Assembly: GCA_003427395.1 (NCBI GenBank)
Contig: BFEA01000342.1
Location: forward strand, 791,661 to 843,745
DNA length: 52,085 nt
Direction of reading: 5' to 3'
Origin: Chara braunii
Lineage: Eukaryota; Streptophyta; Charophyceae; Charales; Characeae
Shown: positions 10,331 through 19,855 of the stretch, in pieces
Layout: each line of letters opens with the position of its first letter
Position numbering within the stretch: position 1 is the first letter of the stretch
The notes under the pieces: generated by a model
What the model was told of the DNA's origin: nothing
What the model saw: the letters and a program-made list of their open reading frames with translations, nothing else
Database searches by the model: none
Translations under genes and position numbers: made by a program

Positions 10331-10574
10331 ATCCAGTCGGTTTGAGTAAAACTTCATCCAATCAAGTAACTTTCACTCAACACTCGACTCAAACTCAACC
10401 GACATTGAATCGTTTGAAGTGCATGCAATTTTCAGTCTGAACCAAACAACTTTCAGAGAGAACGTTGAGCCATCGGGGTCTGACTAGCAAAACAGGCAAT
10501 CCAAAATACATCGTTCAGTGGAGTCGGGTGAGCCGAGGGAATTATTGGAAACTAGCAATAAAATCATTCACCAC

Positions 10575-11168
10575 ATGAGTACAGTACAGTCGCTCTCTGT
10601 CCCTGAGGCTGTTCTCTCTAGCCTCAATCAAGTCGCTTCTACGGACTCTTTCCGGTATCAGTATGTCAGTGCAGTTCGCTTCAGGCAAGAAGAGTTGTCT
10701 GTTTTTGTGGTTCACACTGTGTTCGCTGGAGGAACCATTCATGACTTGAGACCCTATGTGAGGAAGGGGAAAGAGAACCATGAGGACCTTGACTCAGTGT
10801 GGATTGCAGCAACTAAGTACCTTGAGGAGAGGGAAAGAGAGTTAGACGAGAGTGGTACCAAGCTGATCCGCAGCTGTGGACCCAAGCTCTATGCCGACTA
10901 TCCCAAACCTCCAATACCTCTTACTCTGACAGATGGCTCTCACTGTGGTGACCTGATTGACCTCGCCAAGAGGTACATCTCTCCAGCCACGATCGACTAT
11001 GAGGCAATCACAAAGTCATCTGAGTTCCCGCATCTCAGACGAGGGATTTTCTCTCAGCCGTATCTTCCTACACTATGGGAGGAGTTTTGTGCCATGGTTG
11101 ACTTTCGTATCATGGGACTTGGATGGAAGTGCTCGGAACTAGCAAGCTTCAGGTGGCTCTACATTTAG
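10575..11168 (+). CDS. Family A ORF in the 5' LTR, unknown protein
   Basis: The frame is open from 10488; the first ATG is at 10575, giving 197 residues. Visible landmarks are FRYQYVSAVRF, VVHTVFAGGTIHDLRPYVRKG, a charged helix (KYLEERERELDES) and YPKPPIPLT. The same order is found in the interior ORF at 12050 (FPYQY, then DIRPYVKKG, then IPPIPDS) and less clearly at 12453 and 12957. These define family A. The 3' LTR copy has a 1-bp deletion and diverges after DGSHWGD. The region after PPIP (about 75 residues) has no match in the interior members. It is not a known gag or envelope domain to my knowledge. Confidence 0.6.
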   Translation: MSTVQSLSVPEAVLSSLNQVASTDSFRYQYVSAVRFRQEELSVFVVHTVFAGGTIHDLRPYVRKGKENHEDLDSVWIAATKYLEERERELDESGTKLIRSCGPKLYADYPKPPIPLTLTDGSHCGDLIDLAKRYISPATIDYEAITKSSEFPHLRRGIFSQPYLPTLWEEFCAMVDFRIMGLGWKCSELASFRWLYI

Positions 11169-11708
11169 AGGCCATAGACTCAGAAAGTACGGGGACATGG
11201 CTCGAGGCACAGGAAACGCACAACAAAATGAGACTGAGAGTGTGACCCAGAGGGATGAGTGAGGACTCGAGATCTGTGCTAGCCATGCTCTTTTCCATAT
11301 GTACTCTCTGAGACTATTATGAGTTCTCATTTTTCCCTCATCTGACTTTGTCTTGCTCGAGTCAGTTAGTCTTGCTCCTTTGCATTGCCATGCTGGATGA
11401 TTGCATTCTTTAATGATTCTGTCACAGTTCTCAAAATCAGATTGACACAATTGATGCATGCACAGCATTCCAGAATTTTATGATTATTATTTGCATAACT
11501 CTTTACGGTTCCGAATCAAAATAAAAGATTCCTAAGACCGGGGACCGGTGAAGACCGCGATTGAAGAGTCTCGCTCGAAGCCGGACGCACACAACAGGAA
11601 GGGATTTGCATTATTTAATTTATTGCAATCAACATTAAAATCCTGCGTGGCAGCATGTTGGTTTTTCGGTCGCCTGAAGTGGCTCGACTGGAAAAAGTGC
11701 GACAAAAA

Positions 11709-11726
11709 TGGCGTCGTTGCCTGGGA
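11709..11726 (+). other. Primer-binding site, tRNA-Asp-like
   Basis: TGGCGTCGTTGCCTGGGA starts four bases after the LTR's terminal CA. From memory, plant tRNA-Asp ends CCCCGGCAACGGCG plus CCA, whose complement is TGGCGCCGTTGCCGGGG. This site matches 15 of its 17 bases. The tRNA would prime minus-strand DNA synthesis. The same primer type is used by plant Athila/Tat-related elements. Confidence 0.75.
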
Positions 11727-12049
11727 CATGAAAACTTTTCGTGGTCGGAACGAGCCTGGGTCAGCAAACAACTTTGATCTTTGATTAGGCCTTGATAACT
11801 GTTGACAATTTTTGAATTTCCAGGCTGAATTTTCAATTTTCCTTGAGTCATTATTCTGGTGGAAAAAACAATTGCTAACTAAGTCTTGTCTTTCCTTGCG
11901 TGAGGTACCACGCTGGATTGGAGAGGGAGATTGATATTGCTGACAGGAGAGAATCAGGCTTGATCTCAGGTATGCCTCTTGAGCCTATGATGTCCTTGGA
12001 ACATTAAGAAGGGAAAGAAAAAATCAAGAGCTTGAAGACTTCATCAAGA

Positions 12050-12385
12050 ATGTTAATTTCTGATGCATTGAAAGAACTCTCGAAAGTAACTATCAAAGGA
12101 ATATTCCCCTATCAGTATGAGCATTGCTGGGTGTACCGTTCTGGCAATTCGGCCATCAGTGTAGTGCTGGCTCGCTTCTTGGAGGGAGATATCTATGATA
12201 TCCGTCCTTATGTCAAGAAGGGAGACTGCGACGATGATGAGGCCTTCAACTGGTTATGGGGAATTGCAATCCAGTCTCTTTATGATGAGAAGGCCGATTT
12301 AATCAAGCAAAAGAAGAAAGTGGAGTGGGGTTTAATGCCTGTGACATATGAGATTGTTCCGATCCCTCCTATTCCGGACAGCTAA
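12050..12385 (+). CDS. Interior ORF i1, family A
   Basis: This ORF encodes 111 residues from ATG 12050, with the frame open a little upstream. Its order of blocks matches the LTR ORF at 10575: ALKELSKVTIKG, FPYQYEHCWVYR, VVLARFLEGDIYDIRPYVKKG, a W-x2-A-x3-L helix, then VPIPPIPDS. It lacks the C-terminal third of the LTR copy. It is acidic around DCDDDEAF. It sits about 320 bp after the primer-binding site, where Ogre-type elements carry an extra ORF before gag, but I see no sequence likeness I can claim to that protein. Function unknown. Confidence 0.6.
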   Translation: MLISDALKELSKVTIKGIFPYQYEHCWVYRSGNSAISVVLARFLEGDIYDIRPYVKKGDCDDDEAFNWLWGIAIQSLYDEKADLIKQKKKVEWGLMPVTYEIVPIPPIPDS

Positions 12386-12452
12386 TGTGATGGAACTAAT
12401 TGGCTACCAATCATCAGCATGGTACTGACGTGGGAGAAAAGAACTGGTGGTC

Positions 12453-12948
12453 ATGAGAACTAAAGAAATTTCAGCAGATGAAATCAGACAGAGAAGGTCG
12501 GAATTTGGCAGAGGTTTAGGACCAAGTCAAGAGAGGGTTGAGTGCATTCTAAAATCCTTGAATACACTTAAGTAAAAAAGAGGTGTTCCTATATGAGGCT
12601 GTCAGATATGAGATGGTCGAGAGCGGATGGGAGCATGAAAGATTCTATGTACTGATATTTTACTTCACGGATCTGGACATGTATGATGTGAGGCTTTATG
12701 TCCCAAAAGAAAGGAGTGCTGATGCAGTATATGGGAGATGCTGGGGATTTGCTGAAGAGGTTGTGCTGAAAGAGAAAGAGAGGCTTGAGAGGGAAAACAA
12801 ATGCTTCACTGGATCTACTCGATTTACTGTCTTTGAGGGATTTCCAGCTCCTCCCTTACCTGATATCAATCCATGGAGAGACAATTGGTTTGCCATGATA
12901 AATTTTGCATGGAAAGTGAAGAGAGCCCAAGAAGAATTCTCTCAGTAA
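12453..12948 (+). pseudogene. Interior ORF i2, family A, broken
   Basis: The protein starts at ATG 12453 (RQRRSEFGRGLG, then ECILKSLNTLK) and hits TAA 12573-12575. It resumes in another frame near 12583 with YEAVRYEMVES, LIFYFTDLDMYDVRLYVPKE, the ERLERENK helix and FPAPPLPDINPW. Block order equals that of i1 and the LTR ORF, so this is a third family A member. The stop and the frameshift both fall in the AAAAAAGAGG stretch, so one slip in an A-run may explain the shift. Product unknown. Confidence 0.55.
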
Positions 12949-12956
12949 CCAGGATA

Positions 12957-13442
12957 ACTACTGTGAGGGGCAAACTTTATGAAATGACAGGGTATGGTAA
13001 TCCCTTTGTAATTTTGAGGCATGAGATTTGTGGGAAAAAACATATAATATTTCATATTCCTGTGGTTAAATTCCTGATGTGAGGGTTTACTCCCCTGCCT
13101 GTCTAGAGGAGGAAGTTGACTACTTGGAGTATTTAAAAGGGGCGTACGTCAGTCTTGAGCGGACAAAAGAATGGCTAGAGAAGCTAAGAAGGAAAGTAAC
13201 ATGGGGAGTGGGAGTACGAGAATTTGAAAGGCTCCCTGAGTTCTCAATTGCTGAGGGATTCAAAGATAGAAAAGATTGGATGCCTTTGCTGGAGGCTATT
13301 GCTGAGATTGGTAGAGCGAGGGAGAAAAAACTTTACGGTGATGATAAAATCCCTGCTTTTGAGTACCTTTGAGCATAGGTTCGAAATCCCTGATTATGTT
13401 AAACCTGAGATCTACCTTTCAGATATTGCCTATGATGTTTAG
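12957..13442 (+). pseudogene. Interior ORF i3, diverged family A, broken
   Basis: YEMTGYGNPFVILRHE and IFHIPVVKF are read in one frame up to TGA 13080-13082. DVRVYSPACLEEE, a long charged helix (SLERTKEWLEKLRRK) and FERLPEFSIAEGF follow in the next frame to TGA 13370-13372. A further segment (RFEIPDYVKPEIYLSDIAY) continues in a third frame to TAG 13440-13442. The YE, DVR-x-Y and helix blocks line up with i2, so I place it in family A with less certainty. Two frameshifts make it non-functional as it stands. Confidence 0.45.
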
Positions 13443-13444
13443 CA

Positions 13445-13762
13445 ATGCCCAGCTTGGCTGAACAACTGACATTTGATGTTGTGTTGGAAGGGAGAATACT
13501 CAAGGTAGAAGAGACTCTTTGGATCTCTGACAGAAACCTTTCTACCTTGGATGAGTTCCACGGAAACCATGTAACCTATGAATTGGAGTTTTTGCAACCT
13601 TTCTTTGATCAAATGAGAGATTCTGTCCTGAGAATTGTCGCTGATCAGACTGAGATAAACTACTTATTAAAGGTGGTGAGAGTGGGAACTGTTGAGAGAA
13701 TATCATATCATTCCTCTAGAGAACGAGTCTCTCTTGCCAGAAGAATCAGCAGCGGGTTGTAA
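13445..13762 (+). CDS. Interior ORF i4, family B
   Basis: This ORF encodes 105 residues from an ATG two bases after the previous stop (TAGCAATG). It contains FDVVLEGRILKVEE, then MRDSVLRIVADQTEINYLL and a C-terminal RERVSLARRISSGL. It aligns block for block with i5 (RGIALPLITTQSIIAYTLY and EPVSLARRVRN) and with the LTR ORF at 9804. There is no known domain. The tight spacing to its neighbours suggests a polycistronic or reinitiation arrangement, or loss of stop codons relative to an ancestral polyprotein. Confidence 0.58.
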   Translation: MPSLAEQLTFDVVLEGRILKVEETLWISDRNLSTLDEFHGNHVTYELEFLQPFFDQMRDSVLRIVADQTEINYLLKVVRVGTVERISYHSSRERVSLARRISSGL

Positions 13763-13765
13763 GCA

Positions 13766-14032
13766 ATGCAATTTGATTATGAGATTATAGACCTGACTCG
13801 ATATTTTATGATTCGGGGTACTGCAAAAGGGTATAACAGAAGATTGAGTAGGGATGATGAAAGAGAGTTGATTGAAGATTACATTGGAAGGCTGAGAGGA
13901 ATTGCATTGCCCTTGATCACTACCCAATCTATTATTGCTTATACTCTCTATGTACAAAATTCTCAAGGGGTAGAGCAAACAAGAGAAGAGAGGAACGAGC
14001 CTGTATCCCTTGCGAGAAGAGTGAGAAACTAA
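13766..14032 (+). CDS. Interior ORF i5, family B
   Basis: This ORF encodes 88 residues from an ATG three bases after the stop of i4 (TAAGCAATG). Blocks are FDYEIIDLTRYFMIRG, DYIGRLRGIALPLITTQS, IIAYTLYVQNSQG and NEPVSLARRVRN. It is a paralogue of i4 and of the LTR ORF at 9804. It lies 60 bp before the gag start. The shared start context AGCAATG in i4 and i5 suggests tandem duplication of a whole ORF. Function unknown. Confidence 0.6.
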   Translation: MQFDYEIIDLTRYFMIRGTAKGYNRRLSRDDERELIEDYIGRLRGIALPLITTQSIIAYTLYVQNSQGVEQTREERNEPVSLARRVRN

Positions 14033-14883
14033 AGTGAAGAGAAGAGACTAAGAGTGGTAAGGAAATAAGAGATGAGCGTTAAGAAAAATTTATGGTCAAG
14101 ATGGTTCGTCGTGCGAGACCTAGCTCGTCTGCAGGGACCAATGAAGAGGCCTTGGTTGGGGTTATACGGAAACTGGTCAAGAGAGTCGACACAATCAAAG
14201 GAGGATCATATATCGCAAGAGCAAAAAGGTCAGATGAGAGAATTTCATGTTTCAGAGGGCCTCAAGTAAATGATTTCCTGGCGAGTATGAATTATTTAGA
14301 CTCAGCTATGGCTGGACAGACAAGCAACGACTTAAGCACCTTCTATCTTACAGTGACACTGGCTCGAGGTTGGCCGTTCAAGAGTTGATGGAAGGGGCCA
14401 CTACATGGGAAGAGGTCAAAGAGAAAATGAAAAAGGAGTTTGAGAAAGACTCAGTTCCAACTACAACCAATGATTTACTCAACATCAGAAGAGCTAAGTA
14501 TGACACTTTCAATGTTTTTCTTCAGACCTTCATCCGAACAACAAGAAGAATCCCATATTTGGATGAAGCCCAGAGATGTCATATATTTTTGACAAATTTT
14601 ACTGACACGGAAATGCAGGCAGTCGTCAATCAAGCTCAACACTATCCTCTCAGATGGAATGAAATGGTTGCAATTGTTAGAAATCTACCTACAGTTTCTC
14701 ATATGAAATGGTCACTGGATCAGATCAGTACATTGGCCAAGAACTGGGAGACTGAGAATGGTATGAACAGAGGGAACAATCTGAGTGCTGAAAATATTAT
14801 TCAAAGAGTGATGGCTAACTATATGCCTGCGATGCCTGCAAACCATGTTGTGGATGACAGAGGAAAGAAGAAAGCTGAAAGTG

Positions 14884-14920
<37 letters not shown>

Positions 14921-14921
14921 C
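14884..14921. repeat. GAT trinucleotide run inside gag
   Basis: About twelve consecutive GAT/GAC codons encode an Asp run just before the zinc knuckle. The run keeps the reading frame. It also opens an ATC-rich frame on the other strand that is not a gene. Confidence 0.9.
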
Positions 14922-15406
14922 GAGGGTTATGGTAAGAAGGGAGACTCCTCTAGATCCAGAAAGAATGAAGGGAATGGTGACAGAGGAAACAGAGAAAGAA
15001 GGAAGTATGATGACCATCCTAAGAAGAGTTTTGTCTGCTATTATTGTGGCGAAGGGGGTCACACTACCACCTATTGCAGACCTCTTAAGGAGGATGTAAG
15101 AAGTGGGGCGACAAAAAAGGATGCAATGGGTCATGTCTGTGATAGTTCATGGAACAAGTTGGACCCCAGACATCCAGGAGGTATGAGACTTTTTGCTCTT
15201 AAACATGTTGAAAAGATGAAGAAAAAGAAGAAGAGAAAGGGTAATGTGAATGTTCATTTTCTTATTGATGAGTTGCCTGATGAACTAGTACAGGAAACAA
15301 GTGACCCTCATACCACGATTGAGCTGTCTCTGCAATCCTTAACATTGATAGAGGGTGTGTTTGACGAGGCTTCTACAAGTGAGCCTCCATTAGAAGGGAA
15401 TTTTGC

Positions 15407-15500
15407 TTCTCAGAATCCTTCTGAATTAGTAGAATCTCCTTCTAATGAAACGGTTCTCAGAACCCTTCTGAATTAGTAGAATCTCCTTCTAATGAAACGG
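15407..15500. repeat. 47-bp tandem duplication in gag
   Basis: TTCTCAGAA(T/C)CCTTCTGAATTAG starts units at 15407 and 15454. The units differ at one or two bases. Forty-seven is not a multiple of three, so the duplication breaks the frame. Confidence 0.92.
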
Positions 15501-15554
15501 CTCGCTTTCTGGCCAACATGATAATTTCATGGTGATTTACCTCCAGAACTCGTC

Positions 15555-16615
15555 ATGGAACCCAGTGTCGTGCTTGGTGAAGTGAGAAACCTTCGAGCAC
15601 GCTTGACGCCTCAAATGATAGAGGAAAATGAAAGAAGGAAGGTTGAGGAATCCCTGATTAATATTCTTGATGATCCAGAACCAGAACTTCCCTATAAGAA
15701 GAATGAACAAGGAAGAAATAGTAAATTATTCTCAAGAGTGATCTGAAAGATGGGACAGTGATTACTGACGTAATTACTAAAATGTTGGAAGAGACTGAAG
15801 CGACCTTGTTCTTCAAAGAAGCAATGACTCTAGCACCCAAGTTGAGAGAAGAACTGAAAAAGTTGATTGAGAAGAAGAAACTGGAAGTTAATTACTTGGG
15901 ATCAATCTTTCCCAGTCCGGTGAACAGATTATTGCCAGGTTGTAAGATGAGATTCGCAACCATGGGATGTGGACACCTGACCATTTATATTAACCAAGTG
16001 AAGATTCGAGCCTTAGTGGACTCTGGAGCAGAGTTGATACTTCTTTCTCGAAGAACCATGGAGGTTTGTGACTTATCTATTGATAGACCTGCACAAAACA
16101 TACTGAGTAATATTGCAGGAGAACTTTTTGTGGCCGAATTTATTGACAATCTGCCTATCAGAGTTGGGACCATGTCAGTGGAATTACTGGGTTTTGTAGT
16201 GCCAGAGTTGGACCATGATTGTATCTTGGGCACTCCATTCTTGCATAGAATGGAGGCAGTCTTGTTGTTCAGTCATGAGGGATCATCCTGGATCGGCCTA
16301 CAAGATCCGGGGACGGCTCAGGAACAGACCTTTATGGTCTGCACAAAGAATGATTTTAAGCATCGATTGTCTGCTAATTCAATCAGAAAAGAAGAGTCTA
16401 CTGAAAGGATTAGGAGACTAAGCGAAAAAGGCAAACAAGAGGTTAAAGAAAAAATTTCAGTGGGTATTAATCAAGTTTTGAAAATGATAAAGGCCCTTGG
16501 TAATCTCAAAGATGAAGATGGACAAATTGAGGCATTTAAGAAGGTTGTAGAGACTGCTAAGGGAGGGAGGATGAAATTAAAATTTGCATCGACTCATCCT
16601 TTTTTAGGAAAATAG
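15555..16615 (+). pseudogene. pol: Giant element protease region
   Basis: Two frames are joined near 15720-15735: the first (from ATG 15555) reaches TGA at 15744-15746, and the second runs to TAG 16613-16615. The aspartic protease shows IRALVDSGAELILLS, with the DSG catalytic triplet at 16019-16027, and the downstream DCILGTPFLH block that forms the second half of the retropepsin fold. The protease cuts the gag-pol precursor. A charged, helical linker of about 100 residues follows. The catalytic motif is intact even though the reading frame around it is not. Confidence 0.8.
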
Positions 16616-16617
16616 CC

Positions 16618-18354
16618 ACTGGGTCAAAGAGAAAATACAAGCCCAAGGGGGTGAAGAAAAACCCGGTGGCAGTCCTAATAGAAAAGGATTATGATGAAGC
16701 ATTGAAAAACGCGAGGGAAATTATTAAAGCATTAAGAAAATCTGCAAAATTGGGGAATAGGGTCACCAAAGGGAGATTTGACACAATGAAGATAGGCTCG
16801 GATCAGTTTATCCTGCCTAAATAGAAAGAATATATCTTCAAAATGTGTCAGGAGTTCTCTGATGCGTTCTCCTTTAATGATGAAGAGAGAGGGCGGTTGG
16901 ACGAGTATATGATCAAGATGGTCAAAATTTGGACAGTTGATCATGTCCCATGGAATGATAGGCCGACCAAGTATTCCCTGAAAGAAGAAGCAGAGGTTGT
17001 AAAATATCTTGACAAGAAGATTGCTTCTAACGTTGCTGAACCTGCTGATGGACCGTATGCTAACTAGTGGTTTTGCTTTTGAAAACCAGGGGGTTGATTG
17101 AGATGGATACAGAATCTTCAAAAGCTCAACTCTACGACGGTACATGATGCAGGTAGTCTTCCTAATGTTGGTCTCCGCTCTGAATCTTTTGCTAGTCGAT
17201 GCATTTATTCCCTAGTTGATTTATATTCTTGCTATGATCAGTTTCCCATTTATCCCACTAGTCGGCCAATGACTGCCATGCACACACCAAAAGGGTTCAT
17301 TCAGACCAGCCCCTATATTGATGACAATTGACCCCTGGTACGGGATGAGACTTTGGTCGCAGGCGGAGTCAGGAAGTTTGTCTAGGAACACGCTGAAGGA
17401 GTGAAGATGGTCCTAGAGAGACTTCAGAAATATAACCTGACTGTCAGTGGACCGAAGTCCCTTCTCTTTCAGCCAGAAGTAGTCATCTTGGGTTTCAGAT
17501 TTTTCTTCAAGGGTAGGAGTCCTGACCCCAAAAAGATAAACAAGATCTTAAATTGGCCTCTGCCACCCAAGAGAGTGACAGACGTCAGAAGCTTCTTGGG
17601 TGTCTGTGGATTCCGGAGGATGTATATTCCTCATTTTGCTACCCTTGCAGAACCTCTGAGGGAGATGGTAAGGCAATGGGCTAATTTAGCATGGAATGAA
17701 AAAAGGCAAGCCGCTGCAGAAACTCTGCAGGAGAAATTAAAAGATGGGGGTGTAGTGCTGGGGGTGCCTTTCATCATTGAGGCTGATGGAGGACCAGTTG
17801 CTCTGGGTGGTGTGCTCATTCAGAAAGATGAAAATGGGAAAGAAAGGCCTCTGAGATTTGAGAGCAGGACTCTTAACTCTACAGAGAGAGGTTATACCCA
17901 ATTCAGAAAAGAGCTGCTGGCAATCATCCATAGCCTCAGGTGCTTGAGGCACTATGTACTAGGGAGGAAATTCATATTGAGGACCGATGCATCTGCTGTG
18001 ATTGGTGCCATAAAGAAGCACCAGCAAATAGATCCAACAGTCAGCAGGTGAATTGCCTTTATTTGGATTTTTGATTTTAAGTTGGAAAAAATTCCTACTG
18101 AGAAGAACATAGCAGATAGTCTCAGTCGGATTGAATGGAGAAAAGATGAAGAAAAAAATATTGAAGGAACGATTGAAGAATTTGCCTATGTTGATAATTT
18201 TCTGAATGAAAAGGATGATGAAGATTATGAAGTACCACGCTCCTATAAGTGGAGTTTATGGCCTGAAGAGAGAGACAACTTGGGAGAGATTCCTAATGCC
18301 TATGTTTATGAGTCGATTCTTGGGAAAGAAGAAGAGGATGAGCCCAATGATTGA
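16618..18354 (+). pseudogene. pol: Giant element RT and RNase H, broken
   Basis: One frame carries the whole region, interrupted by stops at 16822, 17065, 17080, 17095, 17329, 17383 and 18049. Recognisable blocks are PWNDRPTKYSL, EPADGPYAN, LRWIQNLQKLNS, SLVDLYSCYDQFP (motif A), SRPMTAMHTPKG, then YIDDN at 17314-17328 (the catalytic YxDD). About 40 residues that should lie between MHTPKG and YIDD, including the P-x-G-x-x-N motif B, are missing. The connection shows DVRSFLGVCGFRRMYI. RNase H follows with FIIEADGGPVALGG, RKELLAI and LRTDASAV, ending with KNIADSLSRIEW. Most of the stops sit where Arg, Gln or Trp would be expected. Confidence 0.82.
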
Positions 18355-19712
18355 TATGCTAGAGTTAACACAGCAGTTGTGGCTGCTCATGAAATGGGGG
18401 AAAACTCGTTCAAAGGAAGAAGAAGAAGGTGAAAAGGAGGAGGAAGAGATATTTTTCATTTCTGAAGAATACGACGAAAGTCATCAAGAGATTGGTAAGA
18501 AGATGGAAAGAGAACAGCTAAAGGAATATTATTGTAAAAATTCAAGGAAGAAGTTCAGATTAAAAAAAGAACATCTCTTTGTGGATGGTAAGGGAGGACT
18601 ACCTCCACTAAGAATGGTCTGTGGTAAAGAGAGACAATTAAAGGTAATTGTTGCTCTACATGAGGGGGTTGCAGGTGACCACAGAGCTGTTGAGGCAACC
18701 TACTTTAAGACTTTCAAGCTCTACTTCTGGCCTGGCATGAGAGACATGATTTTCAGAATTTGTAAATCATGTGTGTTATGTCAGAAGAGGTATGCTACAA
18801 GAATGATTGAACCTTTATTCCCTACTATTCTGGTGGAGCCAGAGAGACGAGTTCATTTAGATCTCATCACCATGCCATTGGGCAAAGGCGGGATGAAATA
18901 TATATTGAACATGAGATATAATTTCTCTGGATATATTGAGACAAAAGCTCTGAAAAGGAAGACAGCCGAGCAAGTGGCTGACTGGATAGAGGAAGTCTAT
19001 CTCAGGTATCCTTTTATCAGAGAGTTTGTCTCAGACAGAAGACCAGAGTTCAAAAATGAGATTGTAAGAAGAACCACTCTCAGATTGGGTGTCAGAATCC
19101 GATATGTGACTACTTACCATCCTCAAGCGAATGCGCCAGTCGAGAGAGGTCACAAGACCTTGAAAAATTCATTGGCTAAGTGGTGTGAAGGAAATCTCAG
19201 TAATTGGCCAAAAGTATTAAGAGTTGCTGTCTATGCTGACAACATAACAGTCAAGAGGACTACTGGCTATGCTCCATTTACTCTGTGGTATGGCCGATAT
19301 GCTACATTGCCTATTGAGAACATAGTCAAGACATGGACAAGTCAAGAAAGTGACAGAGACTATTATATTTAAGAGCTCCTTCAAATCAGAATGAGACAAA
19401 TATTAGAGGTCGATCAGGCAGTGATGGATGTTGCAGAGAGAATGGCATCCAGGAGATTATTAGATCAAGAGAGATGGAACAAGAAAAAATAAATTGAAGG
19501 TTGGTGATGTGGTTGTTCTATTCGACAGTTCGCTTGAGACTCAATGGACTAAGCGGTTGAAGCCCAGATGGTTTGGTCCTTACAGAATCACAGGAGAAGC
19601 AGAAGGCAAAGTTTATGAGATTTCATAGATGGATGGATCCAGGGTTCATGACATGGTATCAGGGTCAAGACTCCGGCTACAGTCAATCCATGAGTGTCAA
19701 GTCCCTGAGTAG
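18352..19712 (+). pseudogene. pol: Giant element integrase, broken
   Basis: The frame shifts from RNase H near 18352. An acidic linker leads to the HHCC zinc-binding unit (LHEGVAGDH, then CKSCVLCQKR). The DDE core has HLDLITMP (first Asp), EFVSDRRPEF (second Asp) and the PQANAPVERGH block with the catalytic Glu, so all three are present. The NWPKVLRVAVYADNIT block follows. A TAA at 19370-19372 and another at 19490-19492 interrupt it. The SH3-like C-terminal part (KVGDVVVLFDSS, then RWFGPYRITG) is read in a third frame from 19491, with TAG at 19626-19628, and ends at TAG 19710-19712. There is no chromodomain. Integrase inserts the DNA copy into the genome. Confidence 0.83.
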
Positions 19713-19855
19713 GGAAATAACTGTGAGATACAGTTTTCGTGAGTATTGACGCAGTGTCAAAAGATCTGAGGAACTCATGGTTGTGGTACATCAGAGGATC
19801 TAATCAGTATTATTCTTATGATAAAGAGAAAAGCATGACGGGCAATAAAAAAATT

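Larger units (their letters stand above)
4578..11704 (+). repeat. 5' LTR of the giant element (7127 bp)
   Basis: It begins TGTCGGAGGGCGCGG and ends AAAAAGTGCGACA, and matches 22474-29485 along its whole length. It differs from the 3' LTR by scattered substitutions (a few percent by eye, not computed) and by indels. It has a tandem duplication of about 91 bp at 6172-6347. It lacks about 45 bp present near 25107-25155. It carries about 18, 51 and 31 extra bp near 8050, 10125 and 11440. A TATA box lies 1.1 kb in. Apart from the ORFs listed separately I see no convincing genes in it; stretches between those ORFs look non-coding on both strands. Confidence 0.93.
14092..15535 (+). pseudogene. gag: Giant element gag, broken
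   Basis: Gag is the coat protein that packages element RNA. From ATG 14092 the frame runs to 14388. It continues in the next frame from about 14370 (AVQELMEGATTWEEV) through capsid-like FNVFLQTFIRTTRRIPYLDEAQ. A run of Asp encoded by GAT repeats (near 14884-14920) follows, then a single zinc knuckle CYYCGEGGHTTTYC (C-x2-C-x4-H-x4-C), then a basic KKKKKKRKG stretch. Near the end a 47-bp tandem duplication (15407-15500) shifts the frame; reading in the second unit ends at TGA 15533-15535. The gag-protease boundary is unclear. Confidence 0.8.

Noticed and set aside
14712-15134. Antisense frame over gag, with an Ile-rich run
   Set aside because: The run is the complement of gag's Asp repeat, and the sense strand encodes gag with its zinc knuckle.
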